A DNA stretch of 64,000 bases from Bryum argenteum (lineage: Eukaryota; Streptophyta; Bryopsida; Bryales; Bryaceae). The stretch is taken from assembly GCA_037043015.1 (NCBI GenBank), contig CM073326.1, forward strand, positions 11,044,345-11,108,344, written 5' to 3'. This document shows positions 46,870 to 57,349 of this stretch, one piece after another; position 1 is the first letter of the stretch; each line of letters starts with the position of its first letter. The notes beneath the pieces are model-generated. The model was given only the letters and a program-made list of their open reading frames with translations, did not search any database and was not told the origin of the DNA. Both the position numbers and the translations under genes were made by a program.

Positions 46870-46873
46870 TTAA

Positions 46874-48725
46874 ATGTGAGGTCAAGCCGAGCATGGGCCA
46901 AAGGGGTAAAAAATTTCTCTCATTATGATTGGTCCATAACTTGTAGTTTAAAAAAGAAACCAGTCACATTGAGAGGATTTTTGCTCTTTTTTGTCCCCAT
47001 ATACAGCTTAACTCCCCATGTACAGCGTAACTAAGGCTCTCGTATTGTGCATAGCCACCTTCCTCTAGTATAGCACTGGTAGTTTCTTAGGAATATAGTA
47101 CATGGCATGGATTGTCAATTATGTTCACAAAAACTAGGTGCTACTGACATTGTAATGTGTTATAGCCAAACATTTCAATGCGTAATTGCGTAAGAGGCAA
47201 TTCCAGAAATGATTGTCAATACGAGCACTATAGAAATTATTTTGATCATTTTTCCTAGTATTATTAAGAACTTTATTGCCATACAATCTCTCGTTTTATT
47301 ATATTTAATGAATGATGAATGACGCAGTAGATTCAAATATTATTATAAAAGCTACTGGATAAGGATGACCACTCTCGTGTTTTGAGTGTCTTCAAGGCTC
47401 TATAAAAAGTCATAACTATTATTGTATTTTAAGTGACTTCAAGGACATACACACTACCTTTCCAATCGATTTATTTCAAAAGCCCTTGACCCAATTGAGG
47501 ATCCGTAAACAGTTACTATCCTCTTAGATACTCTATTTGACTTTCCAAAACTTCATCCTCATAAGTGAAATGCTGGATCGGCTTTGTTTATAATCGGTTG
47601 TCATGTTTCAACTGGTTGATAGGGGTATTGGTTATTAATCAACACACATTCGGTAGAATTGCTCCAAAAACTTATCATTCTTTCGAAGGCTCACCGGTTC
47701 ATTTATCACTTTAAAATTGATTGTCCAACTTCTAGTCTTGAGCATTGGATGTGAAGTAGACAAGTGGAAAACACAATAATGTTGAAATGCTAATATCAAA
47801 GAATTCATCAAATGACTATTGATTTGTCTCCTTGGTGCTACAATCAATTTTAGCCTCTATTCTACAATTTTTTTTTTTTTTTTTTTTTTTTCCCAAAATC
47901 AACAACTTAGTAAGTTCATCAACAAATTTTGTATTCTTTTTAATTCTTGTTTTGTCTCAACTGATAGCATGTATAAAATACATGATAACAAGTTAATTAA
48001 TAAGAGTTTTAATATGTTTGTTTTATTGTATCTTCTCCAAAAGTATCTATATCATGTTTGAAACATAAGCTAAGGGCTGGTTTACACTACCGTGGAGAAG
48101 GCCTTCGGTTGGTCGAAAATGTTTGGCCAAACCATGGTTATATAAGGCAAATTGTATATGTGCTGGAGAAGAATTTAAGGAATTAAAACATTTCTTAAGG
48201 AGTTCTGACTGATTGTAGTCTAAACACCTAGAAGAGAAATTAAGCACTGATGTCCACCAGAGAAGTTCACCGGTGAAGAGAAGTTCACGCAATAGTGTTG
48301 ATTTTTTGTGATTAAAATCAAAATCCTCTACATTTACATTGTATCAAAATACATCAACAAAAGAATTTGTTAATAAAAATCAATAGGCATATGTATGGTA
48401 ATTTGAGAAAATTCCAGTCAAATTTATTATCAACTACGTGCTGTAGACTAATAATTTGTACCGTTCATTTTAACTTTCAATACTACAAAAAACATTTCAT
48501 GATCAAATAATGCTCAATGTTATTCAGAAATATTGAAGATTGTCCTATTGCCATTTTTCAAATTTTTCCTATGTAGAAAATAAATGTCTCATTGGTTGTT
48601 TGAGAATGAAGAGGAGGAAACCGATACACATTGTCACAAAACACTTCTTTTTGGTATCATTTAAGAGATGCTATCTCTTCTTAATCATCCTCATCAATTT
48701 CTCTCTTCTTAATTATCTTTGATCT
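46874..48725. other. AT-rich spacer with a poly(T) tract
   Basis: A run of more than 20 T lies at about 47867-47891. The stretch 48066-48290 has a GGGCTGGTTTACACTACCG start, vaguely reminiscent of a MITE, but I find no matching inverse end. No gene is supported. Confidence 0.4.
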
Positions 48726-48729
48726 TTAA

Positions 48730-49658
48730 CCCCTAAAAATCCAGGCATTTCCTCGACCTCCAGAACCAAAAACTGCCATTTTTCACCTTCGTTGAGAAAT
48801 GGGGAAATGAAGAAACTTTTTTTTTTCTGGTTTTAGACTTTGAACCGTAAGATCTTGTACCTAACTTGTATAGAAAGGAATGTCCAAAATTTCAACCGTT
48901 GGATGTTTGTCATTTGTGAGATCATAACAATCAAAGTTTGACCAACACTTTTTTTTGCCACTGCGTAAGAGGCATTGTCTAAATGGTGCCAAGGGCAACT
49001 TGATGATTGTTACTCCAAACATTTTTCTGTCATTTTTTTTCATGTAGGTAATCAAGTTGGGTATGCTCATGCAAAATTTTAGAGACCAATTCCACTTTTT
49101 GACCTAAATGTAAATTATTTTATGAAAGAAGGTCTAAAAACAACCATATAGTAAAACAAGCACCACATATGATATGTTTGGTTTGAGAAAAATCTGGACG
49201 GTGAGTAGGTGCATTTATGAGAATGTGAATTTTGAAAAAAGAAATCTTGGAAAAAGTCCAAAATCTCAAATTTTGGCAATTTTTGAAAGAAAAAATTGCA
49301 AAATTAGTAGAAATTGTGAAGATTGTTTTTGAAAGTTTTGGAGGCTGCCCTTGTAAAATTGGTAAACTTTTTGACTTCGGATACTTTGGAATTTGAATAG
49401 TAATTTGGTAATGAACATATTTCCAAAATAGAATACTTTAAAAAAATTTATTTTAAACTGCCCGTTTTGGACTTGAAACCTTAAATTTCTTGATGAAGGT
49501 TATAAAATTAAAATTGGGCTTTGCAAATTTTACCACATACACATTACAGTATGGGGAGCATCCAGTAAAAATCTTAGGCAATAATATCAATTTAATTCCT
49601 TAAAATGAGCTGCCCGAAATCTCAGAAAACCGAATTGGTTTTCCTGGATTTTTAGGGG
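48730..49658. mobile_element. Non-autonomous piggyBac-like element, copy C
   Basis: This is the cleanest member. It has perfect 16-bp terminal inverted repeats, CCCCTAAAAATCCAGG at 48730-48745 and its inverse at 49643-49658. A perfect TTAA duplication flanks it (48726-48729 and 49659-49662). piggyBac-superfamily elements insert at TTAA, duplicate it, and begin with CC or CCC. The interior shares short blocks with copies A and B (AACCGTAAGATCTTGTAC, AACCGTTGGATG, GGAGGCTGCCCTTGTA, AAATTTTACCACATACA), so the three form one diverged family. The 929-bp length allows no transposase. Confidence 0.88.
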
Positions 49659-49662
49659 TTAA

Positions 49663-50243
49663 TCATGGATAATCGAAAAAGAGAGATTTGGTGCCCTCTT
49701 GTAATCTTTATTGTTTTGAAATATTTTCTGGTTTCAACTATAACAATATAATAAAACATCATGTATCACCATAATACTTCAGTTATGATGATGGCATATT
49801 TTTTATTTAGAAGCACGGAGAGAGTGGTGTGGAAATTTGACCGACCGAGTAGATGTGTGTCTAAATTTATTCTAAGATCATTTAGTCCAAAAATGTTCAA
49901 AGATCGTGTACTACTGAGTAGACCTACTTTTATTTACTTATGCCATTTGCTTAAATCCATGTTGAGCACAAAAGATAAAAAATTAAGACTTTGTATTCCA
50001 ATAGGGTGAAGAAATTTTTGACATTGCATCAATTGGCATTTGGCAACCGATAATACTTTGCAAACACTTGGTGATTTTTGTGGTATTTTAAAGTCAAGTG
50101 CTTCAATTAAATCATAGTTAGAGAAGTACGTGAGGGAATACAAAGTGTTTTGAGGCCTTTGGTTTTTTCAAAATGAACATTCTCAAGGATAATGAAATTT
50201 GGTTTAGAATTTGAAAGTTTGCATGGTATACCATACAATTTAA
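49663..50243. other. AT-rich spacer
   Basis: Nothing is recognised. It ends at TTAA followed by CCCTTAAGCCCCC (50240-50256), where base composition switches abruptly to GC-richer DNA. That could be the left border of an inserted element, but no inverse partner was found. Confidence 0.35.
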
Positions 50244-50260
50244 CCCTTAAGCCCCCAAGC

Positions 50261-51273
50261 ATGCCCGAGGAGCTTGTTCTGGAACTTCTGAGCGCTGTAG
50301 CTCCCCGTTTGTCGCATGGAATTGGGCATGGCTGGGGTCAAACTGGTCGCTGTCCGACCAACAATCCATTCCAATCATTCACGTTGGAAATTGTGAAACA
50401 TACAATTAACAATTCGCAAACCGCTTGTTACAGTGCTTGTGGGAGCCGGAGGGGGAGCTGCCCGATGCAAGAAATCGCCGTTGCGACCATCGTTGTAAGT
50501 TGCGGTTGAGTCGCAGCGGGTCACTTTATTGGGATCTTGTGTCAGAGGAGCAACCCTTTTTTTCAAGATTTCCGTTCGCAAGGATTGTTGTGTTTTCGGT
50601 TGCACAATGACGCAGAGACGGCTCCGGAGTGGGTAGTGTGAGGCGAGCGACTCATGGTTCTGCCTTTCGAGAAGAACTCGAAAACTGGCTTGTTTTCACG
50701 CAAGGGCAAAATCAGATGATAGTGCAAAAGTGTATGTTATTGCTTGAGGAGGAGTATTTGCTTTCCCTCCCGCTTCCGCCCGGTGTTGTTTTACCAAGTG
50801 TGCATGGCCCCAGGAATTTCCAATTCCTCTTCCGGAGACAAATTGCAAATTTTCTTGACTGGAAGGAACGAAGAGCTGAAGGCGATTCGCAGGGATTTAG
50901 CGACAAATTGAACGCCTTTATACGCGACGTGTGGTGGCCCCACGAGACAGTCGAAGCGCTTCACAGTGACAGCCTCCAAAGTCGACAATTCAGGTGATTC
51001 AAAATTTCTTTCATTCTGCTGAAGCGCATTTTTTAGGTTTAGGCTGTCAAGTTCGTAATGCTGGCGTTTGGTTTGATCGGTAGTGGTTTGGGAGCAAAGT
51101 TGCAACAAGGTCAGAGCTCGATTACAACTCCAGAGGCAGGAGTCCTTGCAGTTGGCGAGAATTCAAATTTTCAGCAGCTTGCCTTGACGGTGGAACCTTC
51201 GCCGCCCAGTCAGCGACTGCAGCGTCGGAGTTTACCGAAACCGAAGGTGCAGCAACGTACGATGGATTCGTAG
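50261..51273 (+). CDS. Coding-like segment of unknown product
   Basis: GC-richer DNA carries several consecutive open stretches: one from MPEELVLELLSAVAPRLSHG (50261-50509), one of 122 residues from 50629, and one from 51058. The second reads FREELENWLVFTQGQNQMI, LLLEEEYLLSLPLPPGVVLP, NFQFLFRRQIANFLDWKERR and FIRDVWWPHETVEALHSD, which looks like folded protein, and a possible donor CAG|GTGATT follows at 50995. I cannot assign it to a family or be sure that the pieces form one gene. It lies between a TTAA element and the broken piggyBac transposase and could be a captured gene fragment. Confidence 0.35.
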
Positions 51274-51861
51274 GTACGCATTCCAATATTTATGCATATC
51301 GGATGAATGATTGGATTCACAGAACGATTGGCGGTAGACAATATCTTTTTATAGTCAGTTACTTCGACAACGCGCTCCGCATCAAAAAGTTCAGAGTCTT
51401 TAGCAGGTCGAGAGAATTTTCAGGCACTTTGCTGCCACACTCGCCACTCAACATAATTCTTTAGGTATAGTTTCATATAAGAACAGATGCCACTGGGCAG
51501 ATTTAAAACAAACCGACTTGTTTTCTGTCAATTTTGTGGGACATTTATAAAAAAAATTGTCCCATACTGGCCATGATCCAACTTTGATACTTCAAGAATA
51601 CAAGCACTCGTCTCTCATGGAGGGAATTTGATGACTAATGTTTTGATATTCATATTTCAATTATAATTTCTATGGAGAGATCCCCATAAGGGATTCAGAA
51701 GTAGCTAAACGTGGTATGCAGGCTGGGAGTTATTACATGGTTCACAGCTGAGGCGAACCGAATGCAGGAATCATCATGAGCAGTACGAATAGTTGAGTGT
51801 CGACTTTGAGTGAGCATCGACTTCAAATAGCGGTACTAACTGCCGTATGTCGAAAGTTTGA
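51274..51861. other. Spacer without recognised features
   Basis: No open frame of note, RNA gene or repeat end is seen. Confidence 0.4.
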
Positions 51862-52122
51862 GTGCCACAGGGTCAACGGCGTGGAAACAAGAGCAAGGAT
51901 TCGGTGAGATCGGGAGGCAGCAGTTTACTGCCGCAAGACAATCAGAACGAGCAGGCCGCCTTGAATCCTCGTTCAGAACCTGTCTACGACCAGAGGCTTG
52001 TCCTCAGTGCGGGTGATATTGCACGGTCTGGGCGCTCTGTTCGGCAGGGGCTCGAGCTTGGGGAAGGAGGAACGTTGGTTTTGGAGCAGTCCATTGTTGG
52101 ACTACTATCAACCAATAGCTAG
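51862..52122 (+). CDS. Short coding-like ORF, unknown
   Basis: An 86-codon frame reads QGQRRGNKSKDSVRSGGSSL, then QRLVLSAGDIARSGRSVRQG. It is GC-rich and hydrophilic and looks like an exon related in character to the preceding segment at 50.3-51.3 kb. It could be the N-terminal part of either the unknown gene or the transposase transcript. No function is proposed. Confidence 0.25.
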   Translation: MPQGQRRGNKSKDSVRSGGSSLLPQDNQNEQAALNPRSEPVYDQRLVLSAGDIARSGRSVRQGLELGEGGTLVLEQSIVGLLSTNS

Positions 52123-53515
52123 ACACACGGGACCGATTTCAGGCAGCAACAACCTCGCAACAGAAAGTGCAGTAAAAGGGGCAGTGGAGTCCTCAATGAA
52201 TCTTCATAAGGTAAGTCTTGAGACTTACAGCAACCTCTGATTGCTACCCATTTTGATTCTCAACTTGAGAATCCTAATGTGGTGGACCGTGGGATTGTGC
52301 AGGATGCGGGTGACTTGGAAGGAGAATTAGTAAAGTATTAGAGGCACTACGTGATGAGAACATATGTATTTTAGATAGTGAAGCCTCAAGCCAATTTGAG
52401 CAATTGTGGTCAAATGTTTGTAAACCTCAACGGAATGTATTTTTGAGGAGTGATTTGAGCAAAACTTTGAATGTTCCTTTATATGATCTTAGATGTAGAG
52501 GAAGATGCGTTATTGTCCCTAAGTGTGAATTGCTCGATTTGATTATAGCTTTGGATTGTGAAGCTAGATGTTTGGATATGTTTTGGGGCATTGTTATTCA
52601 TGAGTTTTATGACCCTTTGATGGCAATAGAAATGTTGAGTGTTTTGTTGTTTGGTCCTTGGGGTACATTTGATGTACCCGAGGCCGTGTGCAAATTTGTT
52701 GATGAGAATTCGGGATATGGTAGTGTTAGTGAAATTCAATTGTGGGGTGCTAGACTTCAAACTCCTAGTCCTTCAGAAGGTGACATATCCGATTATACTT
52801 ATGTTCCTGGTGAAAATTCCACACAATACTCTAGTGATTTTGACAAATTAGAGAATCTAGAATTGACCCTAAATTCTCGTAAGTGGTTTCTAAATTCCTC
52901 ACCGGCTACTAATGAATTAGGTTTAGATTGTAATTTCACTTTTACGAAGTTCTCACATTTACCAATTCCCGAACGATTTGCCCAAAACATGTGGAATTCA
53001 CGATTGAATCATCTCCCCCCCCTTGTGTGGTTGGGGGGCAAGGAAGGTATGGTAAACTACTTGCCCAACTGTAAAACCCCTTTAGATTTTTTTTTACTAT
53101 TTTGGCCTAATGAGATTTTCATTAGAATTGTAAGGATGACAAACTTGTACGCCGCCTCAAGCCAAGAAGAGGGAAAAACACGAGGAGGAAAACATTGGTC
53201 GCCATTGACGGTAAGAGACATTTGACTTTTTTTGGTGTTTTGATGTTCATGGCTAAAAAAAACTACCTAGTGTTAGACTACATTGGTCTAAGTCATATAA
53301 AGATTTATTTCAAACGGAAGCAATACAAAAATGTATGAAAAAAAATAGATTCGAGGATATTCTTAAATGGGTTTACATTTAGTAGATAACCGAAATGTAA
53401 CCACCGATAAGAATAGTCCTAGTTATAACAAATTAGCTAAAACCGAATGGTTAGTACAAGAACATAATAAATTATGTTCTAAATTTTATTATCCCGAACA
53501 AAACGTTGTCGTGAT

Positions 53516-55424
53516 GATATCAGTTACATGTTGTAAAAAACTAAATATAAGTTGATAACCTCATAGTTTTCCATGTACCTGGTACGTTGTAAATATATGA
53601 CTGTATTATAAAATTAAAAATATGTTTTGTGGTGAGAACCACAGTATAGGCTTAGAGGAATGGATAATAAATTCTTCGTGACAGGCCTGTATCTTGAAGG
53701 CACTGCATCTTGTCACAGTCAGGAGGTAGGAGCGCCGGTTGGTGGCATTATTTCCTGCTGTTTGGTCTCGCTAGCAGAGCCAAATCGCGAGCCGATAATG
53801 TCGCTCAACGAGTTCAGCGGGATTCGAACCCGGACCGACAGAATGCGGCATCGACTTATCAAGCCAACCAACCAAGTCCGCGACTTGGCGATTATATTTG
53901 AAGCCGCGACAGATTTATTACGCCATCGGGATACCTTTAAGTCTTAAATGACTTGATGGAGTCAGTTTTTATTAGATGGAGTTATTTGATGTTGGTTTTA
54001 ATAGAATGTTAGTGATTATTATTACTCTCAGTGAAAAAATCCAATCTTTGGATTGATAACTGGGTAGGTAGAATGTAAAAACAAGTGATAGAATAGTTGT
54101 ATAAGAGTAATAGAAGTTGATAAGGGAGTACATGAGGTTGACTATGCAAGCCCAATGGTATAGAAGATGCCATATGGGCATGGCATGGGGCCTAGGTGGT
54201 CCCCTTCTTCTTCTTCCTCCCCTTAGTGTAGTGTGCCGAATTGGAGAGAGGTGGGCATTGTGTTTTTGGAGTTTGGAGATGAGCTTTGAGTATGTTGTAG
54301 ATGTTGTCATGAGCTTTGTAAAAACCTATCAAGCGTGGTGAGATGAGTTGTATTGAAGGAGCAACACCTTTTTGAGTACAAAAAGGTCTGCTGCCATGTA
54401 TTTTTGATTACCGTGACTTCGAGGAGTCACTACATTTTGTAAAAACCGTTTCTAAGTGTGATATTTAGAGGGTTTGTGCATCTTGAGGTTGTGTTTGTAA
54501 AAAGCCATCAAGTGTGTGATTTGAAGATAGTATGAGGCCGTGGTGCCGATTTGAAGTAGAGAGGGTTTCTTCCTCTCTTAACAAGGGAGCGGTTTTGAGA
54601 TGATCGTTTTTGATTTGACCTCATAACTTTTGTGTGATCTTTCTGAGATTGAGATTCAAAGAATTTGTAATATAACTTGTTAGCTTTCTATAGAGCTATC
54701 ACGCACTAACTTTGGAGCTTTTGAGTGTAGTTGGCACTTTTTTTAGTGAAGAAAGGTCTCCTGCCTTGAAAATTTGATCGCCTAACTTCTACTGTCCATA
54801 GAGTTTTGTGTGATAACCTTCAAGACTTGAGATTTGGTATGCTAGTAGTATGTTTTAGTGGCTTTCTATCAACATATTGCTTGCTTGATTCTAATTTCGT
54901 GTGATGGTGTAGTGATTAACCAAAGTAAGATGAAAACCATGGTTAGAGTTTACTTAAACTAACAAAGGATATATCAAGGGTATATCTAGGATAAGGGTCT
55001 TATAGAAGAGGGTATAAAAGAGGGGGGGGGGGGTATCTAAGGGTAAGGACCTTAAGGGGTTAAGGGTAATCAGAAATAATTACCATGATCATGTTTGTTT
55101 AATACTAGTTTTAATTAATTAAGTTTAACTTTGTTTAATTAACTTAATTAAGGTTAGAGACTAATTAAGATTACACTTTTTAACTAATCGTATTTAGTTT
55201 AACTCATCCTTGTTTAATTACTTCTAATTAATTATGTTAACCTAATGTGAATTGGATTTTTACTTATAACATCTAAACTAATCTTTTAACTTATATCTGG
55301 AAGTGATTATGTATTGTTTGAGATAACTCTTTTAACATAGTTTAATTATTTCTCCTATTTCTCCACTAACTTAGGTGCAGCTAGAAACCAAGAGTTTTTC
55401 TAAGGCTAATTCTCTCTACCCGAC
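53516..55424. other. Extra DNA interrupting the piggyBac transposase
   Basis: The transposase pieces before and after this stretch abut in the family order, near YYPEQNVVV and PDNVCVDEV. The DNA between is AT-rich, without transposase similarity, and holds a SINE-like segment, a TATA-like TATAAAAGAGGG followed by a run of G (about 55013-55033), and TTAA-rich DNA. It could be one nested element or several. An intron of this size is possible, but the other introns here are far shorter. Confidence 0.55.
53655..53905 (-). mobile_element. tRNA-like SINE, second family (probable)
   Basis: On the minus strand, a B-box-perfect GGGTTCGAATCCCGC (53819-53833) follows an A-box-like GACTTGGTTGGTTGGCTTG (about 53875) at tRNA spacing. 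The 5' part resembles a tRNA without forming a full cloverleaf. About 150 bp of unrelated body follow. It differs from family S1. I found no flanking duplication. Confidence 0.5.
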
Positions 55425-56368
55425 AACGTGTGTGTTGACGAGGTGATGGTGAAATACACCGGTAAGTATGCGCCTATCCGGCAATACATGAAAGCAAAAT
55501 CAACTCAATATAGTTTGAAAATGAGATGCCTAGCAAATTGTGAATCAAAATATGTTCAAAAAATCGAAGTACATTGTGGAGCTAGTGAATCCCAAGAGGA
55601 GAGAAATGTTGGTGGGAGAGTTGTACTCAACCTCATGGTTGATTTAGAAGATAAGGGACACATTATAACTTGTGAGAATATTTTTTTACCTCCCCTAGTT
55701 TGTTTTGGACTTTGTTAGAACGTGGTATATTTGCTATCGGGACTTGTAGGACAAACCGAATTGGTTGGTGTCAAGCGCTAACCAATTTACCAGCTGCGGG
55801 TTCTCGAGGGCAACTTTGATACAGGGTTCACGCGAGCTTGAGGATGTGCGCTGTCAAGTGGTACGATAACAAACCGGTCTCCTTACTTTCCACCGCATGT
55901 AGTCCAATCAATTCTACAAAGTCTTTGGTTATAAACTGTTGGGATGTAGGAGGCAGTATCCAAATCTCGGCTTTCTCGGTTTTGCTACATTATCAAAAGC
56001 ACATGCGAGGGGTATATGTACATGATCAATTATGTGGGTACTATTCTTTGCAAACAAGGGACCATAAGTGGTGGCACAAAATTTTCTTTCACATTTTGGA
56101 TAAATCATTTTTGTATAAAAAAACCAAGGTAAGTAGAAACACTAAACCTAGGTCGCATTTAAATTATTACGTTGAAATTGCTAACGCATTGACCGAGGTT
56201 TATGTAGAAGAAGTGACATGTATGCCCCGAGCGGCGGTTCCTAATTCCACGAAGTTGCACTATACAATGGCATCGAAAGGACATGACAAACGTCACGGGC
56301 GGCAATGTGTAGTTTGCAAAAAAGTAAGACAATGGTATTGTCCGACTTGCAACGTTTCGTTTGCCTAG

Positions 56369-57052
56369 GTGAGTGTTTTGTAACTATCCACTCAACATAA
56401 TTACATATGTATTCAATGCTTTATTTTTTCTCATCATTTCTATGTACTTATTTTTTCAATCAATAAAGAATTCTACATATTTATTTTATTTCATGGGAAA
56501 AGTGTACAATGTGTAAATGAGAGTATTGAATGGATAATTGCATGGGTCGAGTCACAAACGAAGCATTTGGTAGTACAGCAGCTTCGTGCTCGAAGTTTCC
56601 CTCGTTCCCCGAGCTCCAAGCTCCCCATAACTTCCGGCAGAGTAGGTCAGGCTTGAAAGGCCGGATCCCCAGCAACCAAGGAGGGGCCTCGAGAGTACCC
56701 CCGCAGAGATGTGAGAGGAGTGCAATACTACGCCCCATCAACAGTGCCATTGCGGCAGTAGCGACTCGACCTAAATCATGTCCGATACTACTAAATTCTG
56801 CTAGATATGCTTCGGGTTGCCCCCAAATAATGGTGCGGGCGTTTAAGGATTAAGGGCAGTATATGAGAGTCACATTCCAAAAATAGCTCCTCGTATAGAT
56901 CTACCTTCATATTGTTGTACGAAGGGAATATATTTGATTCTACTTAAAAGTGTAATGGAGTCTCAATCCAAATTTTGAAATTATGATTTTGGGTCACCTG
57001 ATGTTTACATGATTGGATTCTATTTCAAAAAGTAAAAATTGGGAAGCGAATT
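56369..57052. other. Transposase 3' flank and unassigned GC-rich segment
   Basis: An open frame at 56530-56853 (GC-rich, reading FPELQAPHNFRQSRSGLKGR) has no family resemblance. No inverted repeat matching the TTAA family is seen, so the right end of the piggyBac element is not located. Confidence 0.35.
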
Positions 57053-57349
57053 ATGAGTACAAGATTTTTACCTGTACAAGCTTATAGGAGATACCGCATA
57101 TCCTATGCGCCCATGGTTTCATTAATCATTCAAAGGAGAGAAGGCTGGTCTCTCAAAGAGGAAACAATACTCGAATTTCATCCAATCCAGTACGAGAATG
57201 GCGGTAGAACGTGCATTTGGAATGTTGAAAGGCTGGATTCTTTTGAAAAAATTGACACGTCACTACGTAACATTCCAGATATAGTAACCGCTTGCATTTG
57301 CCTTCACAACTTATGCATAATTCATAAAGATGAATTTGACATAAATTGA
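57053..57349 (+). pseudogene. PIF/Harbinger transposase remnant (DDE_Tnp_4)
   Basis: The 3' end of a Harbinger-type transposase is visible in two frames. One frame reads IQSSTRMAVERAFGMLKGWI and LLKKL (about 57180-57260). The other continues LRNIPDIVTACICLHNLCI (about 57267-57330). Together they match the conserved C-terminal part of the family, where RxxVERAFGxLKxRW is followed by IVxACCxLHNxC. A single frame change near 57250 separates them, and the catalytic DDE region upstream is missing or unrecognisable. It is a truncated, dead copy. Confidence 0.78.

Larger units (their letters stand above)
52404..56368 (+). pseudogene. piggyBac-superfamily transposase, disrupted
   Basis: piggyBac transposases (Pfam DDE_Tnp_1_7) cut and paste DNA at TTAA. 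Pieces of one appear in order. An N-terminal ORF (52404-53225) ends with FFLLFWPNEIFIRIVRMTN and HWSPLTVRD. Shifted-frame pieces follow: FFGVLMFMA, then FQTEAIQKCMKKNRFEDILK (about 53300-53370), a stop, and VDNRNVTTDKNSPSYNKLAK (from 53383). After about 1.9 kb of foreign-looking DNA the catalytic core resumes: VCVDEVMVKYTGKYAPIRQY (55428), VVLNLMVDLEDKGHIITCEN, GIFAIGTCRTNRIG, CAVKWYDNKPVSLLSTA, HMRGVYVHDQLCGYYSLQTR and KWWHKIFFHILDKS. The C-terminal cysteine cluster is CVVCKKVRQWYCPTC. At the second catalytic position GAG (55674) encodes Glu where Asp is usual, 79 residues after the first Asp, the normal spacing. At least three frame changes, a stop and the insertion make it inactive unless unusual splicing occurs. 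Confidence 0.88.

Noticed and set aside
48066-48295. MITE-like segment starting GGGCTGGTTTACACTACCG
   Set aside because: I could not find an inverted copy of the start or a target duplication.
53815-53880. Possible tRNA gene on the minus strand
   Set aside because: The B box is perfect but acceptor and anticodon stems do not pair, so a SINE head is more likely.
55040-55060. GGGG-TTAA as right end of a nested TTAA element
   Set aside because: No matching TTAA-CCCC left end lies between 53.5 and 55.0 kb.
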